A stretch of 64,000 bases of DNA, taken from NCBI GenBank assembly GCA_945888515.1, contig CAMDAD010000011.1, positions 1-64,000 on the forward strand. The letters run 5' to 3'. Source of the DNA: Akkermansia muciniphila (GTDB taxonomy: Bacteria; Verrucomicrobiota; Verrucomicrobiia; Verrucomicrobiales; Akkermansiaceae). Position 1 is the first letter of the stretch. Each line of letters starts with the position of its first letter. Both the position numbers and the translations under genes were made by a program. Positions 9,201-16,499 of this stretch are shown piece by piece. The notes under the pieces were generated by a model. It saw nothing but the letters and a program-made list of their open reading frames with translations. It was not told the DNA's origin and did no database searches.

Positions 9201-11725
9201 CTGAGTGTATTGAGCGGTTGACCGAGCCGCAGGTAGCCGAGGCCCACACGCTCTAAGGGCCGTAAGAGCTCGATGGCTTTTTGCGCGAGGCGTTTGATTT
9301 TTTTGCTGTCATCCTCGCACATCGCGGCGAGCGATTGGATCGCACCCGCGACGGTCAATTCGAGCCAGTCGGCGATGTTTTTTTCGCTCAGGGTGAATTC
9401 CAGTGCTGAAGGGCGATAGCGCCTACCGCTACAGTCCGGACAGGTCACCTGAATGTCGCTAAGGAACTGCATTTCCACATTCTCATAGCCCGCGCCTGCG
9501 CAGCGATCGCAGCGACCTTGACCGGAGTTGAAGGAAAAATACCCGGGCTGCAATCCGGCAGACTTCGCTTGCTCGGTCTCGCACAGCAACTGACGAATCA
9601 AGTCAAAGGCACCGCAGTGCACCGCGGGAGTCGAGCGCGGCGTGCGCGCGAGGGCGGATTGATCCACCAATAACACCTCTCTCACATGCTGCGATCCTGT
9701 AAGGCTTTGAATCGTCGCCGCCTCGCGTTCATCGCCGGGATCTTGACCGAGCTTGCGCGCCAGATTGGCAAAGAGGACATCGTGCGCGAGCGTGGATTTT
9801 CCCGAACCGGAAACGCCGCTGAGGCAGACAAAAATTCCTAACGGAATTTCTACATCGAGCTTTCTGATGTTATGTCGAGAGGCACCGCAGATGATGAGTT
9901 TTTTTTGACTCACCTTCCGACGTTTTTTCGGCAAAGGGATGCTTTTGCGTCCATCCAGCCAGGGAATCGTGCCGGTCGTTTGTTTGGGATTGATGGCGAT
10001 GCCCTGATAGACCAGCGAACCTCCCTGCTCGCCCGCTGCGGGGCCGAGGTCGATGATTTCATCTGCCGCCACCATCACCGCTTCCTCGTGTTCGACCACC
10101 ACCAGAGTATTGCCCTTATCGCGCAGCCGATGCATCACGCCGACGAGTTGCTGGATATCGCGTGCATGCAGTCCCACGGTCGGCTCATCGAGCACGAACA
10201 AGGTATTCGTTAGTGATGCACCAAGGCAAGTGGTGAGATTGACCCGCTCCATTTCCCCTCCCGAAAGCGTGCGTGTCTGGCGATCGAGTGTGAGATAGCC
10301 CAGTCCGACATCCACGAGGTATAGCAGTCGCGAGTGGATTTCCGTGCGGACCAGTTCCAGCGAGTTGTCGGTAGTCGTGAGCGCGCCAAACCACGTCACT
10401 AGATCGCAGATCGGCATGTGCCAGATTTCCGGCAATGATTTCCCCTGCACGCGGAAACACAGTGCCTCGGCCCGCAGGCGTTTGCCGCGGCAGACGTGAC
10501 ATTCGGTGTAGGAGCGATAGCGCGAGAGGAAGACTCGCACGTGCATCTTATAGGCCTTCGTTTCCAGCCAATCAAAAAATCCTTTGATGCCATACCATCG
10601 CCCATCGCGCCAAGCGTCGTCGGGATCGCCGCCTTCGCCGTAGTTCACCCACTCACGCTGATCTTCCGTGAGATCCTCCCAGGCCGTGTTCACATTGATT
10701 CCCTGCACCGTACAACAGCGCAGCAAATCGCGCTGGCATTCCTCGCCGCGCTCGCCCTGAAACGGCTTCACCGCTCCCCCGCGAATGCTCAGGCTCGGGT
10801 CCGGCACGGCCTTGGTGAGATCGATGCCAATCACGCGACCAAAGCCACGGCATTTTGGACAGGCGCCGCGCGGGCTATTGAAGGAAAACAATCCGGCCGA
10901 TGGTTCGCAGAGCTGGAACCCCGTCGCCGGATTGATCCAGTCATTGGTGAACTGGCGCAGCGTTTCCGCCGCCGCATCCGTGCCACACACCGCGAAGCTG
11001 CCCCGGCCATGATGCGCCGCCGCTTCCAGTGCCTCGAGCAAGCGCGCGCGTTGTGATGTTTTCACCGATAGGCGATCCTGCACGATCCACAACTGCGCCG
11101 GCAATGTCGCATGCGGACAGGCCTGCGGCTCATCGGTGCGATAGACCGCGCCGTAGATCACCACGCGCAGGAATCCCTGTTGCATTAGCAAAGGGAAAAA
11201 ATCACCGGGTGTAGCACTCTCCGGCACGCGTGCGGAAAATAGCAGCAGGATATGTTGATTCAGTCGCTCGGCCAGCAACCAAGCGAGCGCGGACTCCGGG
11301 CTATCGGGCTTGATTTCCTCACCAGTCTGTGGGTCGTAGCCTTGACTGGCTCTGCCGAAATAGACTTTGAGATAGTCATTGATCTCCGTCAGCGTGCCGA
11401 CCGTCGAGCGCGTGGTGCGCACGTGATTTTTCTGCTCGATCGCGATCGCCGGCAAGATGCCATCGATCTCATCCACCTCCGGCTTATCCATGCGATCGAA
11501 AAACTGCCGCACATAAGGCGAAAATGTTTCTACGTAACGCCGCTGCCCTTCCGCATAGAGCGTGTGGAATGCGAGCGACGACTTGCCGGATCCGGAGGGT
11601 CCCGTGACCACCGTGAGCTTGCCGTGGGCGATGGTGAGATCGAGGCTCTTGAGATTGTGTTGTCGTGCTCCCCGGATGCGTATGACCGCGTCTTTTTCCC
11701 CCTGCTGCCCTGATTGTTTCGCCAC
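6215..11725 (-). CDS. uvrA: Double-length UvrA (excinuclease ABC subunit A), two tandem UvrA units
   Basis: UvrA is the damage-recognition ATPase of nucleotide excision repair and loads UvrB. This protein has 1836 residues, twice the usual ~940, and carries four ATPase cassettes. Unit 1 has Walker A GPSGSGKSS (42-50) and, in its second cassette, GVSGSGKST. Unit 2 starts near residue 975 with GLSGSGKST and ends with GVSGSGKSS. Four Cys-x2-Cys zinc-finger regions are visible, for example CDRCAGAGY...CPDCSG and CEECKGNGR...CDVCQG. Walker B is LDEPT in the first three cassettes but IEEPT in the fourth, an Asp-to-Glu change. The first cassette's signature reads LSGGEMER where LSGGEAQR is usual. 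Start codon is GTG at 11725. Chlamydiae are known to have such a duplicated UvrA, so this fits a PVC host. panC follows after 44 bases. Confidence 0.93.
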   Translation of the reverse strand: MAKQSGQQGEKDAVIRIRGARQHNLKSLDLTIAHGKLTVVTGPSGSGKSSLAFHTLYAEGQRRYVETFSPYVRQFFDRMDKPEVDEIDGILPAIAIEQKNHVRTTRSTVGTLTEINDYLKVYFGRASQGYDPQTGEEIKPDSPESALAWLLAERLNQHILLLFSARVPESATPGDFFPLLMQQGFLRVVIYGAVYRTDEPQACPHATLPAQLWIVQDRLSVKTSQRARLLEALEAAAHHGRGSFAVCGTDAAAETLRQFTNDWINPATGFQLCEPSAGLFSFNSPRGACPKCRGFGRVIGIDLTKAVPDPSLSIRGGAVKPFQGERGEECQRDLLRCCTVQGINVNTAWEDLTEDQREWVNYGEGGDPDDAWRDGRWYGIKGFFDWLETKAYKMHVRVFLSRYRSYTECHVCRGKRLRAEALCFRVQGKSLPEIWHMPICDLVTWFGALTTTDNSLELVRTEIHSRLLYLVDVGLGYLTLDRQTRTLSGGEMERVNLTTCLGASLTNTLFVLDEPTVGLHARDIQQLVGVMHRLRDKGNTLVVVEHEEAVMVAADEIIDLGPAAGEQGGSLVYQGIAINPKQTTGTIPWLDGRKSIPLPKKRRKVSQKKLIICGASRHNIRKLDVEIPLGIFVCLSGVSGSGKSTLAHDVLFANLARKLGQDPGDEREAATIQSLTGSQHVREVLLVDQSALARTPRSTPAVHCGAFDLIRQLLCETEQAKSAGLQPGYFSFNSGQGRCDRCAGAGYENVEMQFLSDIQVTCPDCSGRRYRPSALEFTLSEKNIADWLELTVAGAIQSLAAMCEDDSKKIKRLAQKAIELLRPLERVGLGYLRLGQPLNTLSGGESQRLKLSSLLGTKTESGRLLILDEPTTGLHFSDVATLLNVFQQLVDAGNSVLVIEHHLDVMAAADWVIDLGPGAGADGGKIIGAGTPEEIAKSGSETARYLKEKLSGKKAKAAKTTAPSVVKAPAQITLHGARHHNLKNISLTIPRDQFVVVSGLSGSGKSTLAFDILFAEGQRRFLDSMSAYARQFADQLEKPDLDHLSGLPPTVAIEQRISQGGGKSTVATITEVWNFIRLLYAKLGTRYCCGQPVEKQSLSAMEQTLRRHLKKGPIRLFAPLIRGRKGYHTEVATWALQHGYQTMLVDKQLIEAESFRPLERFKEHDIDVMIAHFTTATKSMGAQLEEALRIGKGTVRLLTSAHTFQVLSSQQACAVCGTSYEELDPRHFSFNSPHGWCLECRGYGMVPKKRRCLDVSRFDSLLAAEVDEERSLERMEADELITCPVCEGARLHRDSSRVQVADVEIGALARLPITHAARHFERLKFGENRQQLIARDIIPEIHQRLQFLSKVGLGYLQLDRSARTLSGGESQRIRLAAQLGSNLRGVLYVLDEPTIGLHPRDNAALLETLIALRDRGNSLVVVEHDEDTIAAADWLIDLGPAAGRLGGQVVYEGKPPRHGRGPRKLAANQLSPTLRAMAIEMKHPLRGSRRDVSGKREWLQLLGCHANNLQNIDVKIPVACLTVLTGVSGSGKSSFLHGCLAPAARAQGKKSTTAMSFGKAKGFEVIELVSEVDQSPIGKTSRSCPATYVGIFDEIRKVYAQVPEARARGFDASRFSFNTDGGRCEECKGNGRIKLEMDFLPSAWVPCDVCQGKRYNAATLDVLYRDCSIADVLAMSIEQAAQFFETHTRLSEPLRLLNETGLGYLTLGQASPTLSGGEAQRIKLVSEISRGRSLRKRMAQLKQSKGNLYLIEEPTVGLHLEDVRRLIDVLHRLVDEGHTVVVIEHHMAVAAEADWVIDIGPEAGAAGGTVVAQGAPELVAKVKESRTAAFLAKQLG

Positions 11726-11808
11726 GGCGCGAACCTAGTGGCGAATGGAAAATTTTCCAGCGGAAAGATGCGGAGGGAGGGAAACATAAGACGCCAAGCA
11801 ACAAGTGC

Positions 11809-12042
11809 TTATGACTTGGCATGGTCACGCAACAGTCCGCGGATGGACAGATCCTCATCGAGCTCAGGCCAGTGAAGTCCCATCGGTGAAAGCTCCACAT
11901 TCGAAAGCGCCTCATGAGAGGCGGTCGATAGTCTGGGGTATTGTGCGCAAGGAAAGGAAAATGTCAGTCCACTCTGCATGCAAACCACAATCTCACCCTG
12001 CGAGTGGGTCGCTGACACTGGTATATCAAGTAAAGTATTCAT
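11809..12042 (-). CDS. DUF2442 domain protein (partner of DUF4160)
   Basis: A 77-residue protein with the DUF2442 pattern: a short beta-rich core (EIVVCMQSGLTFSFP), YPRL, then GLHWPELDEDLSIRGLL, which is the family's diagnostic C terminus. The ATG at 12042 gives the normal family length; the frame could extend to 12105, but that part is not conserved and overlaps the preceding gene more. It overlaps the 3' end of a DUF4160 gene by 17 bases. DUF4160 and DUF2442 genes commonly sit together, and the pair has been suggested to act as a toxin-antitoxin-like or regulatory module; their biochemical roles are not established. Here the upstream partner is broken, leaving this gene alone. Confidence 0.8.
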   Translation of the reverse strand: MNTLLDIPVSATHSQGEIVVCMQSGLTFSFPCAQYPRLSTASHEALSNVELSPMGLHWPELDEDLSIRGLLRDHAKS

Positions 12043-12259
12043 GCCATTTCTGTATGATAAGTTGTTGATGCTCAATCGCAAGCTCTTCCGCCTTGGAAAG
12101 TTCACTCGTCTTCATTCCGATCGACTCCCGCAAAACCACTTCCCCTTCCACCACAAAAACGGCCTCACCATCACCGCGCTTTACATGCACGTGGATTGGT
12201 GTGTGATCGTTGCTGTAGAAAAAGAATCAAAATCCGTCTTTGATGAATACTGTCAGTAT
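12026..12259 (-). pseudogene. DUF4160 gene, broken by a stop codon and lacking a usual start
   Basis: The frame reads I-L-T-V-F-I-K-D-G-F-stop-F-F-F-Y-S-N-D and continues with HTPIHVHVKRGDGEAV, VLRESIG, SELSKAEELA and IIQKWHEYF, a clear DUF4160 protein of normal length (~77 residues). Codon 11 is TGA (12229-12227), where homologs often have an arginine or aromatic residue; CGA to TGA is a single transition. The first codon, where homologs have ATG, is ATA. No other ATG, GTG or TTG precedes the conserved core in this frame. The 3' end overlaps the DUF2442 start by 17 bases, preserving the usual pair architecture. Sequencing error at two separate places seems less likely than decay. Confidence 0.75.
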
Positions 12260-12415
12260 GCTGACTTATTCTTCTGCAAACTGTAAGATCGAATTGCTGC
12301 GGAATCAAGTAATGATTCCGACCAATACTGTGCAACAGTTCTCAAGTGAAGCATAGCCCATCGCGCGCCCTTTTTCCCGCTTGCCAAAACGCATCGCTAG
12401 GGCAGTATAAACAAT

Positions 12416-13483
12416 ATGAAGAGACAGTCTTTGGCCACGTCTCTGAATCGACGCCGGTTTCTCGGCGCTCTGCCGCTGTGCGGCACGCTGTTGCAACGTG
12501 CAGTTGCGGCGCCGGAGGAGGCGGTGGTTTCGTTTTTTGTCGTGGGCGATACCCATTACTGCGCGCGGGAGGATCATCCGGATCTGATGCAGGAAACATC
12601 GCTCAAGACCAATCAGGGCCTGCTGCGTTGGCTCAATCAAATACCGGGAACGGCCTATCCGGCCGAGCTCGGCGGAGGGACCGTGCCAGTGCCGCATGGG
12701 GTCATTCACGCCGGTGATATCATCGACAATGGCGATAAAGGTCCGGGTAAAAAAACGATGGTCGCCACCGAGTGCGCCGCGTTTGTGAGAGACTGGGGGC
12801 TGAATGGTGGGGAAGGCATTCTGCGCTGGCCAGTGTGTGAAATTCACGGCAATCACGATGGCCCGCAGGGGGACACGCAGATGATTCGCGAGATCATCGC
12901 CCGCAACCAGCGCCGCAAGGGCATCGTCAATCGATCGGAAAACGGACTGCATTACTCGTGGGACTGGGCCGGTGTGCATTTTGTCGCGCTGGGTATCGTC
13001 GCCGGAGATGCGCCGCAGGTCACTCGCAAGCGCCGCTACGCACCGATGGGCAGTCTGCCCTTTCTCGAGCAGGATTTGAAAAAACACGTGGGAGATAGTG
13101 GACGGCCTGTGGTGCTGGTCCACCACGTGGACGTGCATCGTTACTCAGTCGCCATCGAGGACGAAAAGGTGAAACACAGCGAATGGGACTACGGTGACGC
13201 GCAGGCATTTTATAAAATCATCGCACCCTATCGCATCGCCGCCTGCCTCTGTGGCCACACGCACGTGAGGCGGACCATGCGCTGGGATGGCACGGGCAAT
13301 GTGAAAACGACCAAGGGTGTGCCGTTTCTCAATACCGATAACGGGGCTCACTTCCACTCGCAGGCGCAAGCCGTTCTACACGTGACCATCAGCGGCAAGG
13401 AAATGATCGTGCGCGAATTCGCCACCACCGATGCATGGACCACAGGAGTATGGACGCCGGAGCAGTGGTGCTATGCGATCTGA
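12416..13483 (+). CDS. Tat-exported metallophosphoesterase
   Basis: A 355-residue calcineurin-like phosphoesterase that hydrolyses phosphate esters at a two-metal centre. The N terminus carries a twin-arginine signal (NRRRFLGALP at residues 11-20), so the protein is probably exported folded with its metals. Metal-site motifs follow in the family order: GDTH (44-47), GDIIDNGD (100-107), GNHD (145-148), VHHVDVH near 239 and CGHTHVRR near 281-288. Substrate cannot be told; relatives include purple acid phosphatase-like and cyclic-nucleotide phosphodiesterase-like enzymes. It stands alone, reading away from the DUF4160/DUF2442 pair, with an IS66 scar just downstream. The start was chosen because it begins the Tat leader. 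Confidence 0.85.
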   Translation: MKRQSLATSLNRRRFLGALPLCGTLLQRAVAAPEEAVVSFFVVGDTHYCAREDHPDLMQETSLKTNQGLLRWLNQIPGTAYPAELGGGTVPVPHGVIHAGDIIDNGDKGPGKKTMVATECAAFVRDWGLNGGEGILRWPVCEIHGNHDGPQGDTQMIREIIARNQRRKGIVNRSENGLHYSWDWAGVHFVALGIVAGDAPQVTRKRRYAPMGSLPFLEQDLKKHVGDSGRPVVLVHHVDVHRYSVAIEDEKVKHSEWDYGDAQAFYKIIAPYRIAACLCGHTHVRRTMRWDGTGNVKTTKGVPFLNTDNGAHFHSQAQAVLHVTISGKEMIVREFATTDAWTTGVWTPEQWCYAI

Positions 13484-13517
13484 CTCAGTTATTGATCTCT
13501 AACAACATCCGCTCACG

Positions 13518-13840
13518 AATCTCCTCGGCACGAGGTTCCGCGAGTCCGACTACCTCAAGATCGATGAGACACCCGTTCGTTTCCTCGAACCCGGCAGTGG
13601 CACCACCTGCAAAGACCCAGCACCGACCAGAAGAGCGTTTCGATCAAATCCGCACTGCCTTCCTTGTTGGTGTGGGAGAGGTTGTTGCGTGAGGGTGGTG
13701 TGACCCAAGGCGAGACAGGGCTGCTGCCTTGAGTCGCAGCCAGTCGCAAAGGTCATAGGAGTGGATGGCATGGGAAAACAGCCCCATGTTTGACCGCTGC
13801 CTCGCACTATTGTGGGATGGCTGCGAAAAAATTTCACTTT
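13518..13840 (+). pseudogene. Degenerate IS66-family transposase fragment
   Basis: From 13518 one frame reads NLLGTRFRESDYLKIDETPV and then RFLEPGSGTT, which matches the catalytic-core start of IS66 TnpC transposases (S/A-D-Y-L-x-x-D-E-T-P-V-x-Y-L-x-P). The similarity then breaks up through frame changes and stops. A further piece near 13791-13840 (L-T-A-A-x-H-Y-C-G-M-A-A-K-K-F) faintly resembles the IS66 'AxCWAHARRKF' block. No terminal repeats or tnpA/tnpB are visible. It fills most of the 445-base gap between the phosphoesterase and the lipoprotein gene. Confidence 0.55.
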
Positions 13841-13928
13841 TTTTGAGGGGGGTGGATGTTCGTGGGGTAGTAGCTCATGAAGTCGCTGAGCTAGGTGACC
13901 TCACACAAACAACACTACGAACACGAAC

Positions 13929-14168
13929 ATGAAACACTACAACATCATTGGCCTACTGGGCATGCTTGCTCTTTTGTCATCCTGCACCAACTCGGGACTG
14001 GCAAGCGCGCCCCAATCCTCTAACGGGAAACCACTGCTGACCCGTTCCTCCCACGCATCCATGCCCACTTCCTACAAAGGTGAGGGCACGCATGTGGGGC
14101 GAAAATACTACCATCCTCCCGGATCCAAAATGGGGACTCAGTGGGTGGATTTTTATGAGCAACCCTAA
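13929..14168 (+). CDS. Small lipoprotein of unknown function
   Basis: A 79-residue protein with a clear lipoprotein signal: MKHYNIIGLLGMLALLSSC, with the lipobox L-S-S-C at residues 16-19. The mature part is short, polar and Gly/Ser/His-rich, with no known domain. It ends 41 bases before the small membrane protein of the sigma-factor cassette and could be its first gene. No function is assigned. Confidence 0.7.
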   Translation: MKHYNIIGLLGMLALLSSCTNSGLASAPQSSNGKPLLTRSSHASMPTSYKGEGTHVGRKYYHPPGSKMGTQWVDFYEQP

Positions 14169-14209
14169 TCGGAACATGCTATAGTTCCCCGACTCACAGC
14201 TCCACCGCC

Positions 14210-14536
14210 ATGATCCAGACCGACGAAGAACTTGATGAGGAAATCGATGCATTGCTGGCCGATTGGCAGGAATCCATCGAGACGCCTCAGGATTTCAAAC
14301 GCGAAGTCTGGCGGCGCGTGGAGTTGTCCGGTCCCTGCCGACACGGTATCCTCGAGCGCTTGGCTTGGTGGATCCTGCGTCCGATGCGTGAGCTGGTATT
14401 GTTGACGTTGGTGGTGTTAGTCGCCTTGATCTGGGGTCTTACCCATCCACCGGAGCCGGAGTATTCCGCTCATGATGCCTATCTGCTTTCGATCAGTCCT
14501 TTCGACCCCCATCACTACGAGGCATTGTCGCGATGA
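14210..14536 (+). CDS. Small single-pass membrane protein, candidate anti-sigma factor
   Basis: A 108-residue protein with an acidic N-terminal half (ETPQDFKREVWRRVE, residues 24-38), one membrane helix at about residues 62-83 (LVLLTLVVLVALIWGL) and a short outside tail. Its last codon overlaps the next gene's start by four bases (ATGA), showing translational coupling. Size, topology and position directly before a periplasmic helical sensor and an ECF sigma gene match CnrY, the membrane anti-sigma factor of the CnrYXH system. Sequence similarity to CnrY itself is not obvious, so the role is inferred from context. It could alternatively be an unrelated scaffold protein. Confidence 0.65.
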   Translation: MIQTDEELDEEIDALLADWQESIETPQDFKREVWRRVELSGPCRHGILERLAWWILRPMRELVLLTLVVLVALIWGLTHPPEPEYSAHDAYLLSISPFDPHHYEALSR

Positions 14537-15009
14537 GTTCCGTCAAAAAACTTTTTGCCTACCTGATCCTGTTGTGCCTGGCGGCCTTCGTCACGCACTG
14601 GGCGGTGCAGAATCATTTTCGTTCGCAACAAGATCCGCACGAGACCGGACTGGAATGGATGCGCGCCGAATATGACCTAGATGATGAGACTTTTTCCCGT
14701 GTGAAACTCCTGCATCAGATCTACTTCGCTGAGTGCGAGGCCATGACTAGCAAGATTGGCAAGGTCGATCGCATTCTACTTTCTCCACCGCGGCGTGGCA
14801 AGGTATCCGAGGAAACCAAACGCAGCGCGATTCAGTTGGATGAAGCTCTGTGCGCGGATTATGAGGCGGTGACACTCAGGCATCTGCAGGAAGTGGCAAC
14901 ACTGATGACACCCGAGCACGCCGAGCGATTTCTCACCGATTTCACTACCAATGTGCAACGGCAACGCATGGAACATCAGCGCGCATTGTCGGAGAGAGCA
15001 AAACAATGA
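14533..15009 (+). CDS. Periplasmic CnrX/Spy-like helical sensor
   Basis: A 158-residue protein with an N-terminal membrane anchor (residues 7-22) and a mainly helical periplasmic part of the heavy-metal-resistance/Spy-CpxP type: H-E-T-G-L-E-W near 36, a central helix with FAECEAM, and LRHLQEVATLMTPEHAERFL near 113-132, where 'L-x-P-E-H/Q-x-x-x-F/L' is typical. In CnrX the metal ligands include HxxxH and HxxxM pairs; here each pair keeps only the first histidine, so metal sensing is uncertain. It overlaps both neighbours by four bases (ATGA at 14533 and 15006). By position it would be the signal-receiving subunit controlling the adjacent sigma factor. Confidence 0.65.
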   Translation: MSSVKKLFAYLILLCLAAFVTHWAVQNHFRSQQDPHETGLEWMRAEYDLDDETFSRVKLLHQIYFAECEAMTSKIGKVDRILLSPPRRGKVSEETKRSAIQLDEALCADYEAVTLRHLQEVATLMTPEHAERFLTDFTTNVQRQRMEHQRALSERAKQ

Positions 15010-15584
15010 CAGAGGAGCGCGACGAACGCGCCGTATCTTTGATGCGGGCGTTATCCGAGGGTCGGGATGAGGCCCTCAATGCGTTGATGACGGACTGGTC
15101 CGCCCTGCTGATTGCCTACTTGACCAAGGTCACTGGATCCGCCTCTACGGACGAGGATCTAGCGCAGGAGACCTTTGTGCGCATCTACCGTCACAAACTC
15201 GACTATCGCCCGCATCAGAGATTTTCCACATGGCTGTATACGATCGCGACGAATCTCGCGAGAAATTATCATCGCTGGAAACAACGGCATCCGGAGGATT
15301 CCGTGGAACCGGAAACTCTATCGGGTCTGGCTGCGGCTGCCACCACCGATGATCCGCACCAAAGTGCCAGTCGTAGCGAAACGATGCGCGCCTTGGCACA
15401 GGCACTGAAAAAACTTCCCGACACGTATCGCGAGGCTCTGTTGCTTTCGTCCAGCCAAGGTCTCAGTTACAGCCAGATTGCCCGCGTGCAGAATTCTACG
15501 GAAAAAGCCGTGGAGTTGCGGATTTATCGGGCTCGTCAGATCCTCCGCGAGCTGATGGCAACGTATCACGATGCATCGAAATGA
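15006..15584 (+). CDS. ECF RNA polymerase sigma factor
   Basis: A 192-residue group IV sigma-70 factor. Region 2 spans about residues 15-90, with DEDLAQETFVRIY (core binding) and FSTWLYTIATNLARNYHRW (-10 recognition). Region 4 spans about 130-188, with LKKLPDTYREALLL, GLSYSQIA and STEKAVELRIYRAR (helix-turn-helix for the -35 element). It starts in the last codons of the sensor gene (ATGA overlap), so the three proteins are probably made together. The likely logic is that a membrane anti-sigma factor holds this protein until the periplasmic sensor signals. Targets cannot be predicted. It converges on the SMP-30-like gene with only three bases between stop codons. Confidence 0.9.
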   Translation: MTEERDERAVSLMRALSEGRDEALNALMTDWSALLIAYLTKVTGSASTDEDLAQETFVRIYRHKLDYRPHQRFSTWLYTIATNLARNYHRWKQRHPEDSVEPETLSGLAAAATTDDPHQSASRSETMRALAQALKKLPDTYREALLLSSSQGLSYSQIARVQNSTEKAVELRIYRARQILRELMATYHDASK

Positions 15585-15587
15585 AAT

Positions 15588-16439
15588 TCACCCCCGAAAC
15601 GCATGCGACGCGCGGCCTTTCACACCTAGGCCTTTGATCACAAATAAGCGCCCAGCGTGTTCTTCTGTGACCGACTTATGAATCCCAGTGGTCACATACA
15701 GATCTGTTAGATCGGGTCCGCCGAATGCGCAGGCGGTGGTCTCTAGGCAGGGAAGTTCGATGCGTCGCAACTCACTGCCGCTAATGGGATCGTAGCACAC
15801 CACGCAGGCACCGTGACAAAAGGCGACCCACAGATGATCCTCTTCATCGATGCACATGCCATCGGGTGAGGCCTCGATCGCGGTTGTGGAAACCACCGCG
15901 CGCGGGTTCATCATTCGACCCTCGGCATAGTCGAAGGCGAGGATTTCGCGACGAGGGGTGTCGATGTAGTAAACCGTTTTGCCATCACCCGACCAGACGA
16001 TGCCATTCGAATTCGTCACTGGACCGAATGCCTCCGCGACGGACAAATCTGTGCCTAACCGATAGAGTCGCGCATCACCGGTTTGTTTGACCAAGCTGAT
16101 GGTGCCTGCGAAAAACGCCCCATCCGGAGAGCATTTGCCATCATTGAATCGGTTGTTAGGCTTGTGGGCTTCGGGATCGGCGATGGGAGTGATCTTACCG
16201 TTTTCCGTATCGAGAAAAAAGAATCCGTGATCGCCAGCGCAGAGCAGTCCACCGTCTTGACGCGGTACTACGGTGCCGACGCGTTGTCCCACATTCCATT
16301 GTGTTTCCTCTCCCGAGCTAGGATGAAAACGGATTACCAAGTGCTTTTCGATATCGACATAAAAAAGCGAATCCTTCCACCAAATCGGTCCTTCTCCCCA
16401 CTGAGCGCGATACGTTCCTATGATAGCAATTGTATGCAT
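15588..16439 (-). CDS. SMP-30/gluconolactonase-like beta-propeller hydrolase
   Basis: A 283-residue six-bladed propeller of the SMP-30/LRE family, whose members open sugar lactones with one divalent metal. The expected metal ligands are present: Glu in WGEGPIWW (residue ~16), Asn in NNRFNDGKCSPDG (~94-106), Asn in TNSNGIVWS (~142-150) and Asp in SPDGMCIDEE (~191-200). There is no signal peptide, so it is cytosolic. It lies 60 bases behind queG on the same strand and may be read with aroK-queG, though it has no evident tie to them. Gluconolactonase is the best general guess; other lactones are equally possible. Confidence 0.85.
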   Translation of the reverse strand: MHTIAIIGTYRAQWGEGPIWWKDSLFYVDIEKHLVIRFHPSSGEETQWNVGQRVGTVVPRQDGGLLCAGDHGFFFLDTENGKITPIADPEAHKPNNRFNDGKCSPDGAFFAGTISLVKQTGDARLYRLGTDLSVAEAFGPVTNSNGIVWSGDGKTVYYIDTPRREILAFDYAEGRMMNPRAVVSTTAIEASPDGMCIDEEDHLWVAFCHGACVVCYDPISGSELRRIELPCLETTACAFGGPDLTDLYVTTGIHKSVTEEHAGRLFVIKGLGVKGRASHAFRG

Positions 16440-16499
16440 GAAATAGCCTAGGAAAAAGGCAACAAAAACACAAGAGGGATGTTCGAATAGGAATCTTTG

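Noticed and set aside
11978-12286. A 102-residue plus-strand open frame
   Set aside because: It is antisense to the DUF4160 remnant and the start of DUF2442, whose family motifs on the minus strand are clear.
12305-13138. A 277-residue minus-strand open frame
   Set aside because: Lies opposite the Tat phosphoesterase, which shows all metal-site motifs; the minus frame has none.
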